Source: Microbulbifer bruguierae (lineage in GTDB: Bacteria; Pseudomonadota; Gammaproteobacteria; Pseudomonadales; Cellvibrionaceae). Taken from it: DNA of 64,000 nt. Under the pieces are notes generated by a model. It was given only the letters and a program-made list of their open reading frames with translations. It searched no databases and was not told the DNA's origin. Each line of letters starts with the position of its first letter. Within the stretch, counting starts at the first letter, position 1. Below, one piece after another: positions 46,396-55,657 of this stretch. The position numbers and the translations under genes were made by a program. The DNA lies in contig NZ_CP118605.1 of NCBI RefSeq assembly GCF_029869925.1, forward strand, positions 4,321,001 through 4,385,000, written 5' to 3'.

Positions 46396-47763
46396 GTGAG
46401 CGCATTTGCCGACGAAACCACGAGAGTCTCGGAAAAACCCACTGCGGCAGGTTCAGTACCTGCGGTGCGAATTGGTATCTGTGGTCTTGGGACCGTAGGT
46501 GGCGGTACGGTCAATGTGATGGCACGCAATTCGGATGAAATTGCTGCCCGCTGTGGACGGCCGGTGGAGATCGTACAGATCGGTGCGCGCCGGGATAACC
46601 CCGTCTGCGATACCAGTCAGCTGACAGTAACCCGCGAAATTTTTGATGTGGCCAACAATCCCGATGTGGATGTACTGGTGGAGCTGATTGGCGGTACTAC
46701 TGTCGCACGCGAACTGGTATTGACAGCTATTGCCAATGGCAAACATGTGATTACCGCCAACAAGGCGCTGATCGCGGAATACGGTAATGAGCTGTTTGCG
46801 GCGGCGGCAGAGAAGGGTGTCACCATCGCCTATGAAGCGGCGGTTGCTGGTGGTATTCCTATTATCAAATCCCTGCGCGAAGGCCTTGTAGGTAATCGCA
46901 TCGAATGGCTGGCGGGTATCATCAATGGTACTGGCAATTACATTCTTACCGAGATGCGTGAAAAAGGGCGCAGTTTTGACGAAGCCCTGGCACAGGCGCA
47001 GGCACTTGGTTACGCCGAAGCGGATCCCACTTTCGATGTAGAGGGGATTGATGCTGCCCACAAACTGGTAATCATGGCTTCCCTGGCTTTTGGTATGCCG
47101 CTGGCATTCGACAAGGTGTATACCGAAGGTATCAGTGGTGTGTCCAAAGAAGATATTCGCTACGCCGATGAGCTGGGTTACCGCATCAAACATCTGGGGA
47201 TCGCTCGCCGTACCAGCGAGGGTGTCGAGTTGCGGGTGCACCCGACACTGATTCCCCAGCGCCGCCTTATCGCCAATGTAAATGGTGTGATGAATGCGGT
47301 GCTGGTGCACGGCGATGCGGTAGGACCGACACTGTATTACGGTGCGGGTGCTGGTGCCGAGGCAACTGCGTCAGCGGTGATTGCCGATATCGTCGATGTC
47401 GCACGTACCCTGAATGTGCGCCCGGATCAACGCGTGCCACTGGCAGGCGTGACCCAGGACAGTCAGGGAACCCTGGACGAAGTGCTGCCCATGGGGGACA
47501 CCGAGACCAGTTACTACATGCGTATATCCGCATTCGACAAGCCCGGAGTCATGTCCAAGGTTGCCACTATTTGCAGTGAGCAGGGCATCAGTATTGAGGC
47601 GCTGATCCAGCACGAGCCGGCCGAAGATGAAGAGCTGGTGCCGGTCGTATTGTTGACCAGTCGCGCGCGCGAGTCTCAGCTGCAGGAGGCAGTTAATCGC
47701 ATTGAGGCGCTGGATACTATTCAGGGGCCGGTTGTACGCATTCGGGTCGAGTCCCTGGGCTAA
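46396..47763 (+). CDS. hom: Homoserine dehydrogenase
   Basis: A 455-residue NAD(P)H enzyme reducing aspartate semialdehyde to homoserine, for threonine and methionine. It holds VRIGICGLGTVGGGTVNVM (nucleotide loop), KHVITANKALIAEYG, the GIINGTGNYILTEM substrate signature, and a C-terminal ACT domain near residues 370-455 (KPGVMSKVATICSEQGISIE) for threonine feedback. GTG 46396 is strongly supported by GGAGG six bases upstream, giving an N-terminal extension of about 20 residues over typical homologues. Confidence 0.96.
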   Translation: MSAFADETTRVSEKPTAAGSVPAVRIGICGLGTVGGGTVNVMARNSDEIAARCGRPVEIVQIGARRDNPVCDTSQLTVTREIFDVANNPDVDVLVELIGGTTVARELVLTAIANGKHVITANKALIAEYGNELFAAAAEKGVTIAYEAAVAGGIPIIKSLREGLVGNRIEWLAGIINGTGNYILTEMREKGRSFDEALAQAQALGYAEADPTFDVEGIDAAHKLVIMASLAFGMPLAFDKVYTEGISGVSKEDIRYADELGYRIKHLGIARRTSEGVELRVHPTLIPQRRLIANVNGVMNAVLVHGDAVGPTLYYGAGAGAEATASAVIADIVDVARTLNVRPDQRVPLAGVTQDSQGTLDEVLPMGDTETSYYMRISAFDKPGVMSKVATICSEQGISIEALIQHEPAEDEELVPVVLLTSRARESQLQEAVNRIEALDTIQGPVVRIRVESLG

Positions 47764-47880
47764 TACGTAATACTGCCGATTGCGCAGAACGGTGATTGCC
47801 GGCGGGTGCAGGTGTTGTGCTCGCTGTTTCCTCTCAAGAATTTGTCAGAATCAATACCAGAAACCAATACCAGAACTACT

Positions 47881-49272
47881 GTGAAATTTATCAGCACTCG
47901 CGGCCGCGCGCCGTCTCTTAGCTTTGCAGATACCGTCCTCACTGGCCTCGCCAGTGATGGCGGCCTGTATGTACCGGAAAACTTGCCTCGTTTCAGTCGT
48001 GAGGAAATTGCCGAAATGGCCGGCCTGAGTTATCAGGAGCTCGCGTTCCGGATTATGTGGCCATTTGTTGCCGAAGATCTAAGTGAAGCGGAGATGCGCG
48101 GAATTATCGAGCGCGCCTATGCGACATTCCGGCACGACGCCATTGCGCCACTGGTACAGACCGCGCACAACGAATGGGTAATGGAGCTGTTTCAGGGGCC
48201 GACACTGGCATTCAAGGATTTCGCGCTGCAGTTCCTCGGCCAATTACTCGACCTGTTGCTGAAAAAGCGCGGAGAAAAGGTGGTCGTGCTCGGGGCTACA
48301 TCCGGGGATACCGGCTCTGCGGCCATTGAGGGCTGCCGCCACTGCGACAATATCGATATCTTCATTCTGCATCCACACAATCGCGTGTCGGAAGTGCAGC
48401 GCAAACAGATGACCACGGTGTTGTCGGATAACGTCTTCAATATCGCGCTGGAAGGCAACTTCGACGATTGTCAGAACATGGTGAAAGCCAGTTTTACAGA
48501 CCAGTCGTTTCTCCCCGATGGCCGTCGCCTGGTAGCAGTTAACTCGATCAACTGGGCGCGGATCATGGCTCAGATCGTGTACTACTTCCACGCGGCCCTG
48601 AGTCTGGGTGCACCTTATCGCGCGGTGAATTTCTCCGTGCCAACGGGTAATTTCGGGGATATCTTCGCCGGTTATCTGGCTCGTGGTATGGGGCTGCCAA
48701 TTAATCAGCTGGTGATTGCCACCAATGCCAACGATATCCTGCACCGCTGCATCAGCGCCAACGACCATACACCCAAGCCACTGGTGCACAGCCTGTCGCC
48801 CAGTATGGATATTATGGTGTCGAGTAACTTCGAGCGGTTGCTGTTCGATCTTTACGATCGCAATGGCTTGGCGATTGCCGAGTTACTGGCAGATCGCAGT
48901 GCGCCGCTGAAACTTGACGAGAGCGCACTGGATAAAGCGCGTACCCTTTTCTCCTCCGAGCGAGTGGCGGATGAGCGTACTGTGGAAGTCATTCGCGAAG
49001 TGTTCGAAGCTACCGGCTACCTGCTGGATCCGCATACGGCTATCGGCGTGGAGGCGGCCCGAAGGGCGCGCCGCTCCAGTGCTGAGCCGATGGTGTGTCT
49101 CGCTACCGCGCACCCCGCCAAGTTCAGCGAGGCGGTGGACAAGGCGCTGCCCGGTACTCAGGTCCCGTTGCCTCAGCACATGCAGGATCTTATGCAGCGG
49201 GAGGAGCGCTTGCAGGTGCTGGATAACGAACTGTCTGCGGTACACGATTTTATTGCCCGTTCTTTGGCTTGA
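47881..49272 (+). CDS. thrC: Threonine synthase
   Basis: A 463-residue PLP enzyme converting O-phosphohomoserine to threonine. The N-terminal KFISTRGRAPSLSFADTVLTGL and DGGLYVPENLP are of the long bacterial/yeast class. The PLP lysine is in PTLAFKDFALQFLGQ, and GATSGDTGSAAIEG binds the phosphate. GTG 47881 is the family start, with a poor ribosome site; a longer frame from 47806 adds 25 unlike residues. It follows hom by 117 bases. Confidence 0.95.
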   Translation: MKFISTRGRAPSLSFADTVLTGLASDGGLYVPENLPRFSREEIAEMAGLSYQELAFRIMWPFVAEDLSEAEMRGIIERAYATFRHDAIAPLVQTAHNEWVMELFQGPTLAFKDFALQFLGQLLDLLLKKRGEKVVVLGATSGDTGSAAIEGCRHCDNIDIFILHPHNRVSEVQRKQMTTVLSDNVFNIALEGNFDDCQNMVKASFTDQSFLPDGRRLVAVNSINWARIMAQIVYYFHAALSLGAPYRAVNFSVPTGNFGDIFAGYLARGMGLPINQLVIATNANDILHRCISANDHTPKPLVHSLSPSMDIMVSSNFERLLFDLYDRNGLAIAELLADRSAPLKLDESALDKARTLFSSERVADERTVEVIREVFEATGYLLDPHTAIGVEAARRARRSSAEPMVCLATAHPAKFSEAVDKALPGTQVPLPQHMQDLMQREERLQVLDNELSAVHDFIARSLA

Positions 49273-49353
49273 GTCGCACCCGAGGGGCTGGGTTAGAATG
49301 GCGCTGCTGAAACACTGCAGCACAGTCAGTAACTTTTAAGCCGACCGGACGCG

Positions 49354-51093
49354 ATGAACGCTATTATTCGACGACGGCCAGTGGATTTTTCCACTGGCCG
49401 TTTTACTTCTTCGACCCCGAAAATTCTCCAGCGCGTGCTGTTGGGACGTGGCGTCGCCAGTGATGACGAGCTGGACCACCAGCTTGCCCGCCTGTGCAGC
49501 CCTGAGTCCATGCGCGGTGTGGATGCGGCGGTAAACCTGCTGGTGAATGCGGTGCGCAATCAGCACAAGATCCTGATTGTCGGTGACTTCGACGCGGATG
49601 GTGCTACCAGTAGCACCCTGGCTGTCCTCGCGCTCGGTGCCCTCGGGGCTGGGCCGGTGGATTACCTGGTGCCGAACCGCTTTGAGTTTGGCTATGGTCT
49701 GACCCCGGAGATTGTCGCGGTGGCGCAGGAGTACCACCCGGACCTCCTGATTACCGTGGATAACGGGATCAGCAGTATCGAAGGTGTAGCGGCTGCCAAG
49801 GCTGCGGGGCTGAACGTCATCGTCACCGATCACCATCTGCCTGGCAGCGAGTTGCCGCTGGCGGATGCCATCGTCAATCCCAATCAGCCAGGCTGTGAAT
49901 TTCCGAGTAAGAATCTCGCCGGCGTCGGTGTGATTTTTTATCTTTTGAGCCGCCTCAAGAGCGTGCTGCAAGCTGGGGGCTGGTTCGAGGAGACCGGCAT
50001 CGCGGTGCCGAATATGGCGGAGTACCTGGATCTGGTGGCCTTGGGAACCGTGGCGGACCTGGTGCCACTGGATCACAATAACCGGGTGCTGGTGCACCAG
50101 GGCATTGCCCGTATCCGCGCCGGCCGTTGCCGGCCGGGGATTCAGGCATTGATGGATGTGGCGGGGAGGGACCGCAGCCGACTTTCCACTACAGATATTG
50201 GTTTTATCCTCGGTCCCCGCATCAATGCCGCTGGTCGTCTCGATGATATCGGCACCGGTATCCGCTGTCTGATGACCCGTGATCCACAGGAGGCCCGGGA
50301 GCTGGCGGCAGAACTGGATGGGCTCAATCGGGACCGCAAGGCCATTGAAGCGGGCATGCAGCGGGAGGCAATGGCCGCTCTGGATCAGCTACAGCTGGCG
50401 GAGGAGGGATTGCCCTGGAGTTTGTGCCTGTACGATGCCGCCTGGCACCAGGGCGTGGTGGGTATTCTCGCCAGTCGCATCAAGGAAAAATTTCACCGTC
50501 CGGTGATTGCCTTTGCCGATGGCGACAATGGTTTGATCAAGGGTTCTGCACGCTCGATCGCCGGGCTGCATATACGCGACGCACTGAGTGATGTGGCGGC
50601 GGCCAACCCGGAGCTGATCAGCAAATTCGGCGGTCATGCCATGGCTGCCGGGTTGAGCCTGCGGGCGGAAAACCTGTCCGCGTTTACTGAGGCGTTTGAG
50701 AAGGCGGTGCGGGACCGGCTCAAGGAATCCCAGCTGCAGGCAATCATCGAAACCGATGGCGAGCTGGAGAGTGGTGAATTTTCCATGGAAACCGCAGCCC
50801 TGCTGCGCGCCTGTGCGCCCTGGGGGCAGGCGTTCCCGGAGCCGGAATTCGATGGTGAATTTCTGCTGTTGCAACATAGAATCGTCGGCGAACGTCACTT
50901 GAAAATGACTGTGGCACCGCTATCTGCGCCGCAGCAGGCGATCGATGCTATTGCGTTCAATATCGACCCGGATCTCTGGTCGGCACCGGTTGTACCGGTG
51001 GAGCGTGTAAAACTGGCGTTCAAACTTGATATCAACGAGTTTCGCGGGCGTCAGTCACTGCAGTTGATGGTCAGTCTTATTCAGCCCCTTTGA
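49354..51093 (+). CDS. recJ: Single-stranded-DNA-specific exonuclease RecJ
   Basis: A 579-residue 5'-3' exonuclease for recombination and mismatch repair. The DHH-superfamily motifs are seen: VGDFDADGATSSTLAVLAL, VDNGISS, VTDHHLPG, and ALGTVADLVPLDHNNR. The DHHA1 domain with SKFGGHAMAAGLSL and a C-terminal OB-fold follow. Length is the normal 570-580. No terminator lies between it and thrC, so co-transcription is possible. Confidence 0.95.
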   Translation: MNAIIRRRPVDFSTGRFTSSTPKILQRVLLGRGVASDDELDHQLARLCSPESMRGVDAAVNLLVNAVRNQHKILIVGDFDADGATSSTLAVLALGALGAGPVDYLVPNRFEFGYGLTPEIVAVAQEYHPDLLITVDNGISSIEGVAAAKAAGLNVIVTDHHLPGSELPLADAIVNPNQPGCEFPSKNLAGVGVIFYLLSRLKSVLQAGGWFEETGIAVPNMAEYLDLVALGTVADLVPLDHNNRVLVHQGIARIRAGRCRPGIQALMDVAGRDRSRLSTTDIGFILGPRINAAGRLDDIGTGIRCLMTRDPQEARELAAELDGLNRDRKAIEAGMQREAMAALDQLQLAEEGLPWSLCLYDAAWHQGVVGILASRIKEKFHRPVIAFADGDNGLIKGSARSIAGLHIRDALSDVAAANPELISKFGGHAMAAGLSLRAENLSAFTEAFEKAVRDRLKESQLQAIIETDGELESGEFSMETAALLRACAPWGQAFPEPEFDGEFLLLQHRIVGERHLKMTVAPLSAPQQAIDAIAFNIDPDLWSAPVVPVERVKLAFKLDINEFRGRQSLQLMVSLIQPL

Positions 51094-51195
51094 TTTGTCG
51101 CCTGAACGTCCAGATTCTGGCGATTGAGGGGTAGTGCTTCCGAATTGTGCTCATCTACCGGCAGGTTTTACGCTGGTGTTTACAGGTGTTTTGTT

Positions 51196-52107
51196 ATGGA
51201 ACAGAAACAGGCAAAGGCCGAACTGCTGTTGTTACTGGCGGCGCTTTTCTGGGGTATTGCATTTGTGCCGCAGAAAATTGCCATGGCGCATATTGAGCCA
51301 CTGGCATTTAACGCCTGGCGTTTTTTCCTCGGTGGCCTGGTACTGATACCGGTGGTTTACTGGCTTTCTTCCCGGCGTGATGTGCAACCCGGAGAAAGTA
51401 GCGGGGTCGCAGTCCATCATCGCTGGCGAAAGTGCTTGCCGGGGGGGGCGGTGCTCGGTTTCTGGCTGTTTCTCGGGGCGGCCCTTCAGCAGGCCAGCCT
51501 GCTATACACCACGGCCGGCCGCGCGGGTTTTATCTCCGGTTTTTATCTGTTATTGGTTCCGGTTATCGGCCTGTCGCTGGGGCATAAAACCAATCGCTGG
51601 ACCTGGGCGGGGGTAACGCTAGCACTGTTCGGCCTTTACTGGTTGGCGGACTTCAGTGAAGAAGCGCAATTGATTGGTGACCTGATGGTGTTTGCCAGTG
51701 CCTTCGTGTTCGCGATCCAGGTGCTGTCGGCAGATTTTCTGGTACACCGTTATGACGCGCTGCGACTTGCTGCGATCCAGTTTCTGGTGTGCGGGATTCT
51801 ATCGGCGATCGCCTCTTTTGTGATTGAGCAGCCTACCTTGCAGGCCGCACTGGATGCCGCCTGGCCCATTGCCTATATGATGATTTTTTCCACGGCAATT
51901 GCATTTACGTTCCAGCTTCTGGGGCAGCGCAGCGCGGCGCCTTCCCACGCTACGGTGATTATGAGCCTGGAGTCTGTCTTTGCGGTGGCGGCGGGGTGGC
52001 TGTTTCTCAATGAAATGTTGAGCGCGAAAGAGCTGATCGGCTGTGGTCTGATGCTGGCTGGTATGTTCGTCAGCCACTACGGCAATCACAGCGGGACGCA
52101 TCACTGA
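51196..52107 (+). CDS. EamA/DMT-family transporter
   Basis: A 303-residue membrane protein with ten predicted helices in two EamA repeats (LLLLAALFWGIAFVPQKIAM in the first, and the TVIMSLESVFAVAAGWLFLNE block in the second). DMT proteins export or import metabolites such as amino acids; substrate is unknown. ATG 51196 is preferred over a longer frame from 51124. It ends two bases before the LysE-type gene, so both exporters probably share a transcript. Confidence 0.87.
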   Translation: MEQKQAKAELLLLLAALFWGIAFVPQKIAMAHIEPLAFNAWRFFLGGLVLIPVVYWLSSRRDVQPGESSGVAVHHRWRKCLPGGAVLGFWLFLGAALQQASLLYTTAGRAGFISGFYLLLVPVIGLSLGHKTNRWTWAGVTLALFGLYWLADFSEEAQLIGDLMVFASAFVFAIQVLSADFLVHRYDALRLAAIQFLVCGILSAIASFVIEQPTLQAALDAAWPIAYMMIFSTAIAFTFQLLGQRSAAPSHATVIMSLESVFAVAAGWLFLNEMLSAKELIGCGLMLAGMFVSHYGNHSGTHH

Positions 52108-52109
52108 GT

Positions 52110-52748
52110 GTGCGCTGGGCAATGATTGATTGGTCTCTACTGGCGCTGTTTGTGCCCACGTTTTTCTTCGTATCCATTACCCCGGGTATGTGTATGACGC
52201 TGGCTCTGACCATGGGGATGGCCTTCGGCGTGCGCCGCACCATGTGGATGATGCTCGGTGAGCTGTGTGGCGTTGCGGTGGTGGCGCTTGCGGCTGTGTT
52301 AGGTATCGCGGCGTTTATGCTGAAGTACCCCGGGGCCTTTCAGTTGTTCAAGTATTGCGGCGGCGTTTATCTGATCTATCTGGGGATACAGATGTGGCGC
52401 GCGCGGGGGCGGATGGTATTGGCGGAGCCCTCGGGTCAAGGCCCTGCGCCAATCCGGGCGGTAACCATGGTCCTGCAGGGCTTTGTTACCGCGGTGGCCA
52501 ATCCCAAGGGGTGGGCTTTTTTCATTGCGTTATTACCGCCATTTATCGCTCAGGACAAGCCGTTGTTGCCGCAGATGGCAGTGCTGCTGGGTATTATTCT
52601 CACATTGGAGTTTGTGTGCCTGCTGATCTACGCCGGTGGTGGTCGGACCCTGAGTCGGCTGCTCCATCGTGCAGAAAGTGTGCGCCTGATTAACCGGGTC
52701 GCCGGCAGCCTGATGCTTGGCGTAGGAGTCTGGCTGGCACTAAGCTGA
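52110..52748 (+). CDS. LysE/RhtB-family exporter
   Basis: A 212-residue inner-membrane protein with six hydrophobic segments. The RhtB signature SITPGMCMTLALTMGMAFGVRR (seen split across residues 22-45), the GGVYLIYLGIQMWRARG repeat and FVTAVANPKGWAFFIALLP are clear. Related proteins expel lysine, threonine or homoserine lactones. The start is GTG 52110; ATG 52122 is also possible. With hom-thrC nearby, amino-acid overflow export is a reasonable guess. Confidence 0.87.
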   Translation: MRWAMIDWSLLALFVPTFFFVSITPGMCMTLALTMGMAFGVRRTMWMMLGELCGVAVVALAAVLGIAAFMLKYPGAFQLFKYCGGVYLIYLGIQMWRARGRMVLAEPSGQGPAPIRAVTMVLQGFVTAVANPKGWAFFIALLPPFIAQDKPLLPQMAVLLGIILTLEFVCLLIYAGGGRTLSRLLHRAESVRLINRVAGSLMLGVGVWLALS

Positions 52749-52802
52749 CACGGAACGATCGGCAATTGGAAAATTAGTACTGACTGGGCAAGGAGCGCGA
52801 TA

Positions 52803-53321
52803 GTGAGAAGTTGGCAGAGTCTGGCGGTAGCCACTGTGATGTTGGTGGGATTCTGTGTGGCAGGATGCGGAGACCGCAGCGGTAATCAGGCGTTACCCAA
52901 GAATAGTTCGCCGGAAAAAAATGCTGCCTCGGCTCCAGATCCCGCGCCGGAGGATATGCCCGCCGCAGGTGAGGATGAACAGGGCGTGGTGCGGGCGGCG
53001 GGAACGATATGGGTTGTGGAGCCGCGGGGGAGTCGTCAGTGCGAAGGCGGTGGACTTTCCGTGGAGCAGAGTCGTGGCAAACTGGTTGGCAATGGTGTCA
53101 AGGTAATCGAGTCTCGCTGTGGGGTCAGGGCGGATCGCATGTACCCGTCGGTATGTGGCGGGCCAACGGGCGATATTCTTTTGCACCGCATCCCGTCGGA
53201 CCTGCTGGATGCGGCGTTGGAGCTGGGCTTTGATCCAGTGAGTAATATTCCCTATCGGTTTTCGTCCTGTACGCAAGCCGGCGGCGAGCAGGGGCAGGGC
53301 GGAGTGGGTAGTGGCAGTTGA
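52803..53321 (+). CDS. Small cysteine-containing lipoprotein of unknown function
   Basis: A 172-residue predicted lipoprotein (leader ending VAGC), with a Pro/Ala/Glu linker (residues about 28-60) and a compact C-terminal domain carrying four cysteines (QCEGGG, SRCGVR, SVCGGP, SSC). I do not recognise a named domain. Start is GTG 52803. Its end overlaps the pncC start by eleven bases, so the two are coupled. A role in envelope maintenance is only a guess from the lipobox. Confidence 0.75.
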   Translation: MRSWQSLAVATVMLVGFCVAGCGDRSGNQALPKNSSPEKNAASAPDPAPEDMPAAGEDEQGVVRAAGTIWVVEPRGSRQCEGGGLSVEQSRGKLVGNGVKVIESRCGVRADRMYPSVCGGPTGDILLHRIPSDLLDAALELGFDPVSNIPYRFSSCTQAGGEQGQGGVGSGS

Positions 53322-53829
53322 TCTGAATATTCAGCACCAGGCGGAGGAGCTCGGGGCGCATTTGCAGGCGTTGCGCTGGCGGGTGACGACGGCGGAGTCC
53401 TGCACCGGCGGCGCTGTTGCCGCTGCAGTTACTTCTGTATCGGGTGCGTCGGCCTGGTTTGACGGCGCCATCATTGCCTATGCGAATCGTATCAAGCGCG
53501 GATTGCTCGGTGTCGATCCAGAGGATCTCGAGGTCTTTGGGGCGGTGAGTGAACCGGTGGTGCGGCAAATGGCGGTGGGCGTGTTGAATCGGCTGGATGC
53601 CAATCTTGCGGTAGCGGTAAGCGGAATCGCCGGCCCCGACGGCGGTAGCGATGACAAGCCGGTGGGGACTGTGTGGATAGCCTGGGCCCACGGCCAGGGT
53701 CAGGAGCCCGTAGCGGTGGAGGCCCGCTGTATGCACTTCAATGGCAGTCGAGCGGAGGTTCAGGCGCAGACCGTGGCGGAGGCGCTGACAGGGCTGCTTG
53801 CCATTGCCCGGGAGCACCGCAAACGCTGA
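53311..53829 (+). CDS. pncC: Nicotinamide-nucleotide amidase (CinA C-terminal type)
   Basis: A 172-residue deamidase returning NMN to nicotinate mononucleotide, NAD salvage from the NMN made by DNA ligase. The catalytic Ser30 lies in TTAESCTGG; GASAWFDGAIIAYANRIK and VSGIAGPDGGSDDKPVGTVW complete the family pattern. GTG start inside the end of the lipoprotein gene. Located directly before recA, as in many gammaproteobacteria. Confidence 0.94.
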   Translation: MAVDLNIQHQAEELGAHLQALRWRVTTAESCTGGAVAAAVTSVSGASAWFDGAIIAYANRIKRGLLGVDPEDLEVFGAVSEPVVRQMAVGVLNRLDANLAVAVSGIAGPDGGSDDKPVGTVWIAWAHGQGQEPVAVEARCMHFNGSRAEVQAQTVAEALTGLLAIAREHRKR

Positions 53830-53900
53830 GTTTTCAGTATCCACTTTCCTCGCACTGTGGTTGTGGGTAGCGACCAGGGGGCCGAACACCAATTTCGGAT

Positions 53901-53920
53901 TACTGGTTGCTTATACAGTA
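53901..53920 (+). promoter_or_regulatory. LexA (SOS) box upstream of recA
   Basis: TACTGGTTGCTTATACAGTA matches the E. coli consensus TACTGT-(AT)4-ACAGTA palindrome, with the CTGT half having a G at its last base (CTGG-N8-ACAG). It lies 54-73 bases before the recA ATG, where LexA would occlude the promoter. Confidence 0.85.
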
Positions 53921-53973
53921 ATTTTTCTCTAAGCTCCTTCCCACAACCAATCTTCAAGTACACGGGAAGGGTC

Positions 53974-55005
53974 ATGGATTCCAACAAAGACAAGGCTTTA
54001 CAGGCGGCGCTGTCACAGATCGAGCGCCAGTTCGGCAAGGGCACCGTCATGCGCATGGGGGATAAGGGCCGTGAGCGCATCCCCGCGATTTCCACTGGCT
54101 CTCTGGGCCTGGACGTTGCGCTCGGCATTGGCGGTCTGCCCCGGGGTCGTATTGTTGAAATCTATGGTCCGGAATCTTCCGGTAAGACTACCCTGACTCT
54201 CCAGGTCATTGCCGAGGCTCAGCGCAAGGGCGGTACCTGCGCCTTCGTGGATGCGGAGCACGCCCTGGACCCCATCTATGCTGAAAAACTTGGGGTTAAC
54301 GTCGACGAGCTGATTGTCTCCCAGCCGGACACCGGCGAACAGGCTCTGGAAGTCACGGATATGCTGGTACGTTCTGGCGCCGTTGATGTACTGGTGGTGG
54401 ATTCCGTGGCAGCGCTGACCCCGCGCGCGGAAATCGAGGGGGAGATGGGGGATACCCACGTTGGTTTGCAGGCGCGGCTGATGTCCCAGGCCCTGCGTAA
54501 GCTGACCGGTAACATCAAGAACACCAACACCCTGTGCATCTTTATCAACCAGATCCGCATGAAGATTGGCGTGATGTTCGGCTCGCCCGAGACCACCACC
54601 GGTGGTAACGCGCTCAAGTTCTACTCTTCCGTGCGTCTGGATATCCGTCGTATCGGCTCCGTCAAAGACGGCGATGAGGTGGTGGGTAACGAGACCCGGG
54701 TCAAGGTGGTTAAAAATAAGGTGGCGCCTCCGTTCAAGCAGACCGATTTCCAGATCATGTACGGTGCGGGGATCAACCTGCTGGGTGAAATCATCGACTA
54801 CGGCGTGAAACTGGGACTGGTGGATAAGGCGGGTGCCTGGTACAGCTACAAGGGCGACAAGATCGGCCAGGGTAAGGCTAACGCCGCCAAATTCCTGAAG
54901 GAAAATACCGATATCCGTGATGAGATCGAAGCCCAGCTGCGAGCGCAATTACTGGGTGATGCGATTCCCGCAAAGCCTGAAGCAGTGGCCGTTGCGGAAG
55001 ACTGA
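53974..55005 (+). CDS. recA: Recombinase RecA
   Basis: A 343-residue ATPase for strand exchange and LexA cleavage. The Walker A motif GPESSGKT is at residues 65-72. Also seen are [18 protein letters not shown], the [19 protein letters not shown]alker B region, the disordered loop [19 protein letters not shown], and the [20 protein letters not shown] loop. The tail is acidic. ATG 53974 follows GGAAGGG. The LexA box shows SOS control. Confidence 0.98.
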   Translation: MDSNKDKALQAALSQIERQFGKGTVMRMGDKGRERIPAISTGSLGLDVALGIGGLPRGRIVEIYGPESSGKTTLTLQVIAEAQRKGGTCAFVDAEHALDPIYAEKLGVNVDELIVSQPDTGEQALEVTDMLVRSGAVDVLVVDSVAALTPRAEIEGEMGDTHVGLQARLMSQALRKLTGNIKNTNTLCIFINQIRMKIGVMFGSPETTTGGNALKFYSSVRLDIRRIGSVKDGDEVVGNETRVKVVKNKVAPPFKQTDFQIMYGAGINLLGEIIDYGVKLGLVDKAGAWYSYKGDKIGQGKANAAKFLKENTDIRDEIEAQLRAQLLGDAIPAKPEAVAVAED

Positions 55006-55007
55006 TC

Positions 55008-55598
55008 TTGTCTTCATCCCAAGGCACCAGCGGCGGTCTCTCTGATTGGCCGTCGCTAGGATCCCTCTCTGACTCTCCCCCCGATACCCTCGTTCGTTCA
55101 CGGGAATCATCCGAAGCTTTCCAAAAACTGTTCACAGCTGCTCTAGAGCTGCTGTCTCGCCGCGAGCACTCATGCCACGAATTGCGCCAGAAGTTGCTCC
55201 CGAAACATCCTGATGCCGATTTTGATGGTGTTTTACTACGCCTGCAGGAACTCAACTATCAGTCCGACCAACGGTTCGCGGAGGTATTTTGCCGCTCCCG
55301 GGTACAACGTGGGCAGGGGCCTTTGAGAATCCGCCAGGAACTCCAGCTTCGGGGGGTTCGCTCTGTACTTGTGCAGACTGCCATGGAGCAGTTACAGGAG
55401 GACGTCGACTGGTATCAGTTGGCGCTGGAGCAACTGCAGCGGAAATTTCGCCAGCGAATCGATCCTGCGTTGCCTTGGGCAACGCAGCAGAAAGAACGAG
55501 CTCGCCGCCATAGGTATCTGGCGTATCGAGGCTTTTTTACCGATGCGATTCAGTTTGCGCTGGCTGAGTTGGATACCGCTGGTGACGCAGCGCCCTAA
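55008..55598 (+). CDS. recX: RecA regulator RecX
   Basis: A 196-residue modulator that caps RecA filaments. Three tandem three-helix repeats are visible from about residue 40: AALELLSRREHSCHELRQKL, then ELNYQSDQRFAEVFCRSRVQRGQGPLRI (split over two helices), then LQRKFRQRI and RYLAYRGFFTDAIQFAL. The first 30 residues are Ser-rich and not conserved. The start is TTG 55008, three bases after recA; GGAAG sits upstream. It is expected to be made at low level by readthrough from recA. Confidence 0.92.
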   Translation: MSSSQGTSGGLSDWPSLGSLSDSPPDTLVRSRESSEAFQKLFTAALELLSRREHSCHELRQKLLPKHPDADFDGVLLRLQELNYQSDQRFAEVFCRSRVQRGQGPLRIRQELQLRGVRSVLVQTAMEQLQEDVDWYQLALEQLQRKFRQRIDPALPWATQQKERARRHRYLAYRGFFTDAIQFALAELDTAGDAAP

Positions 55599-55657
55599 TG
55601 AGGGTATATACTGGCTGAGAAACAACCGCTCCGCAGAATAACAACAAGCGAGCCGCG

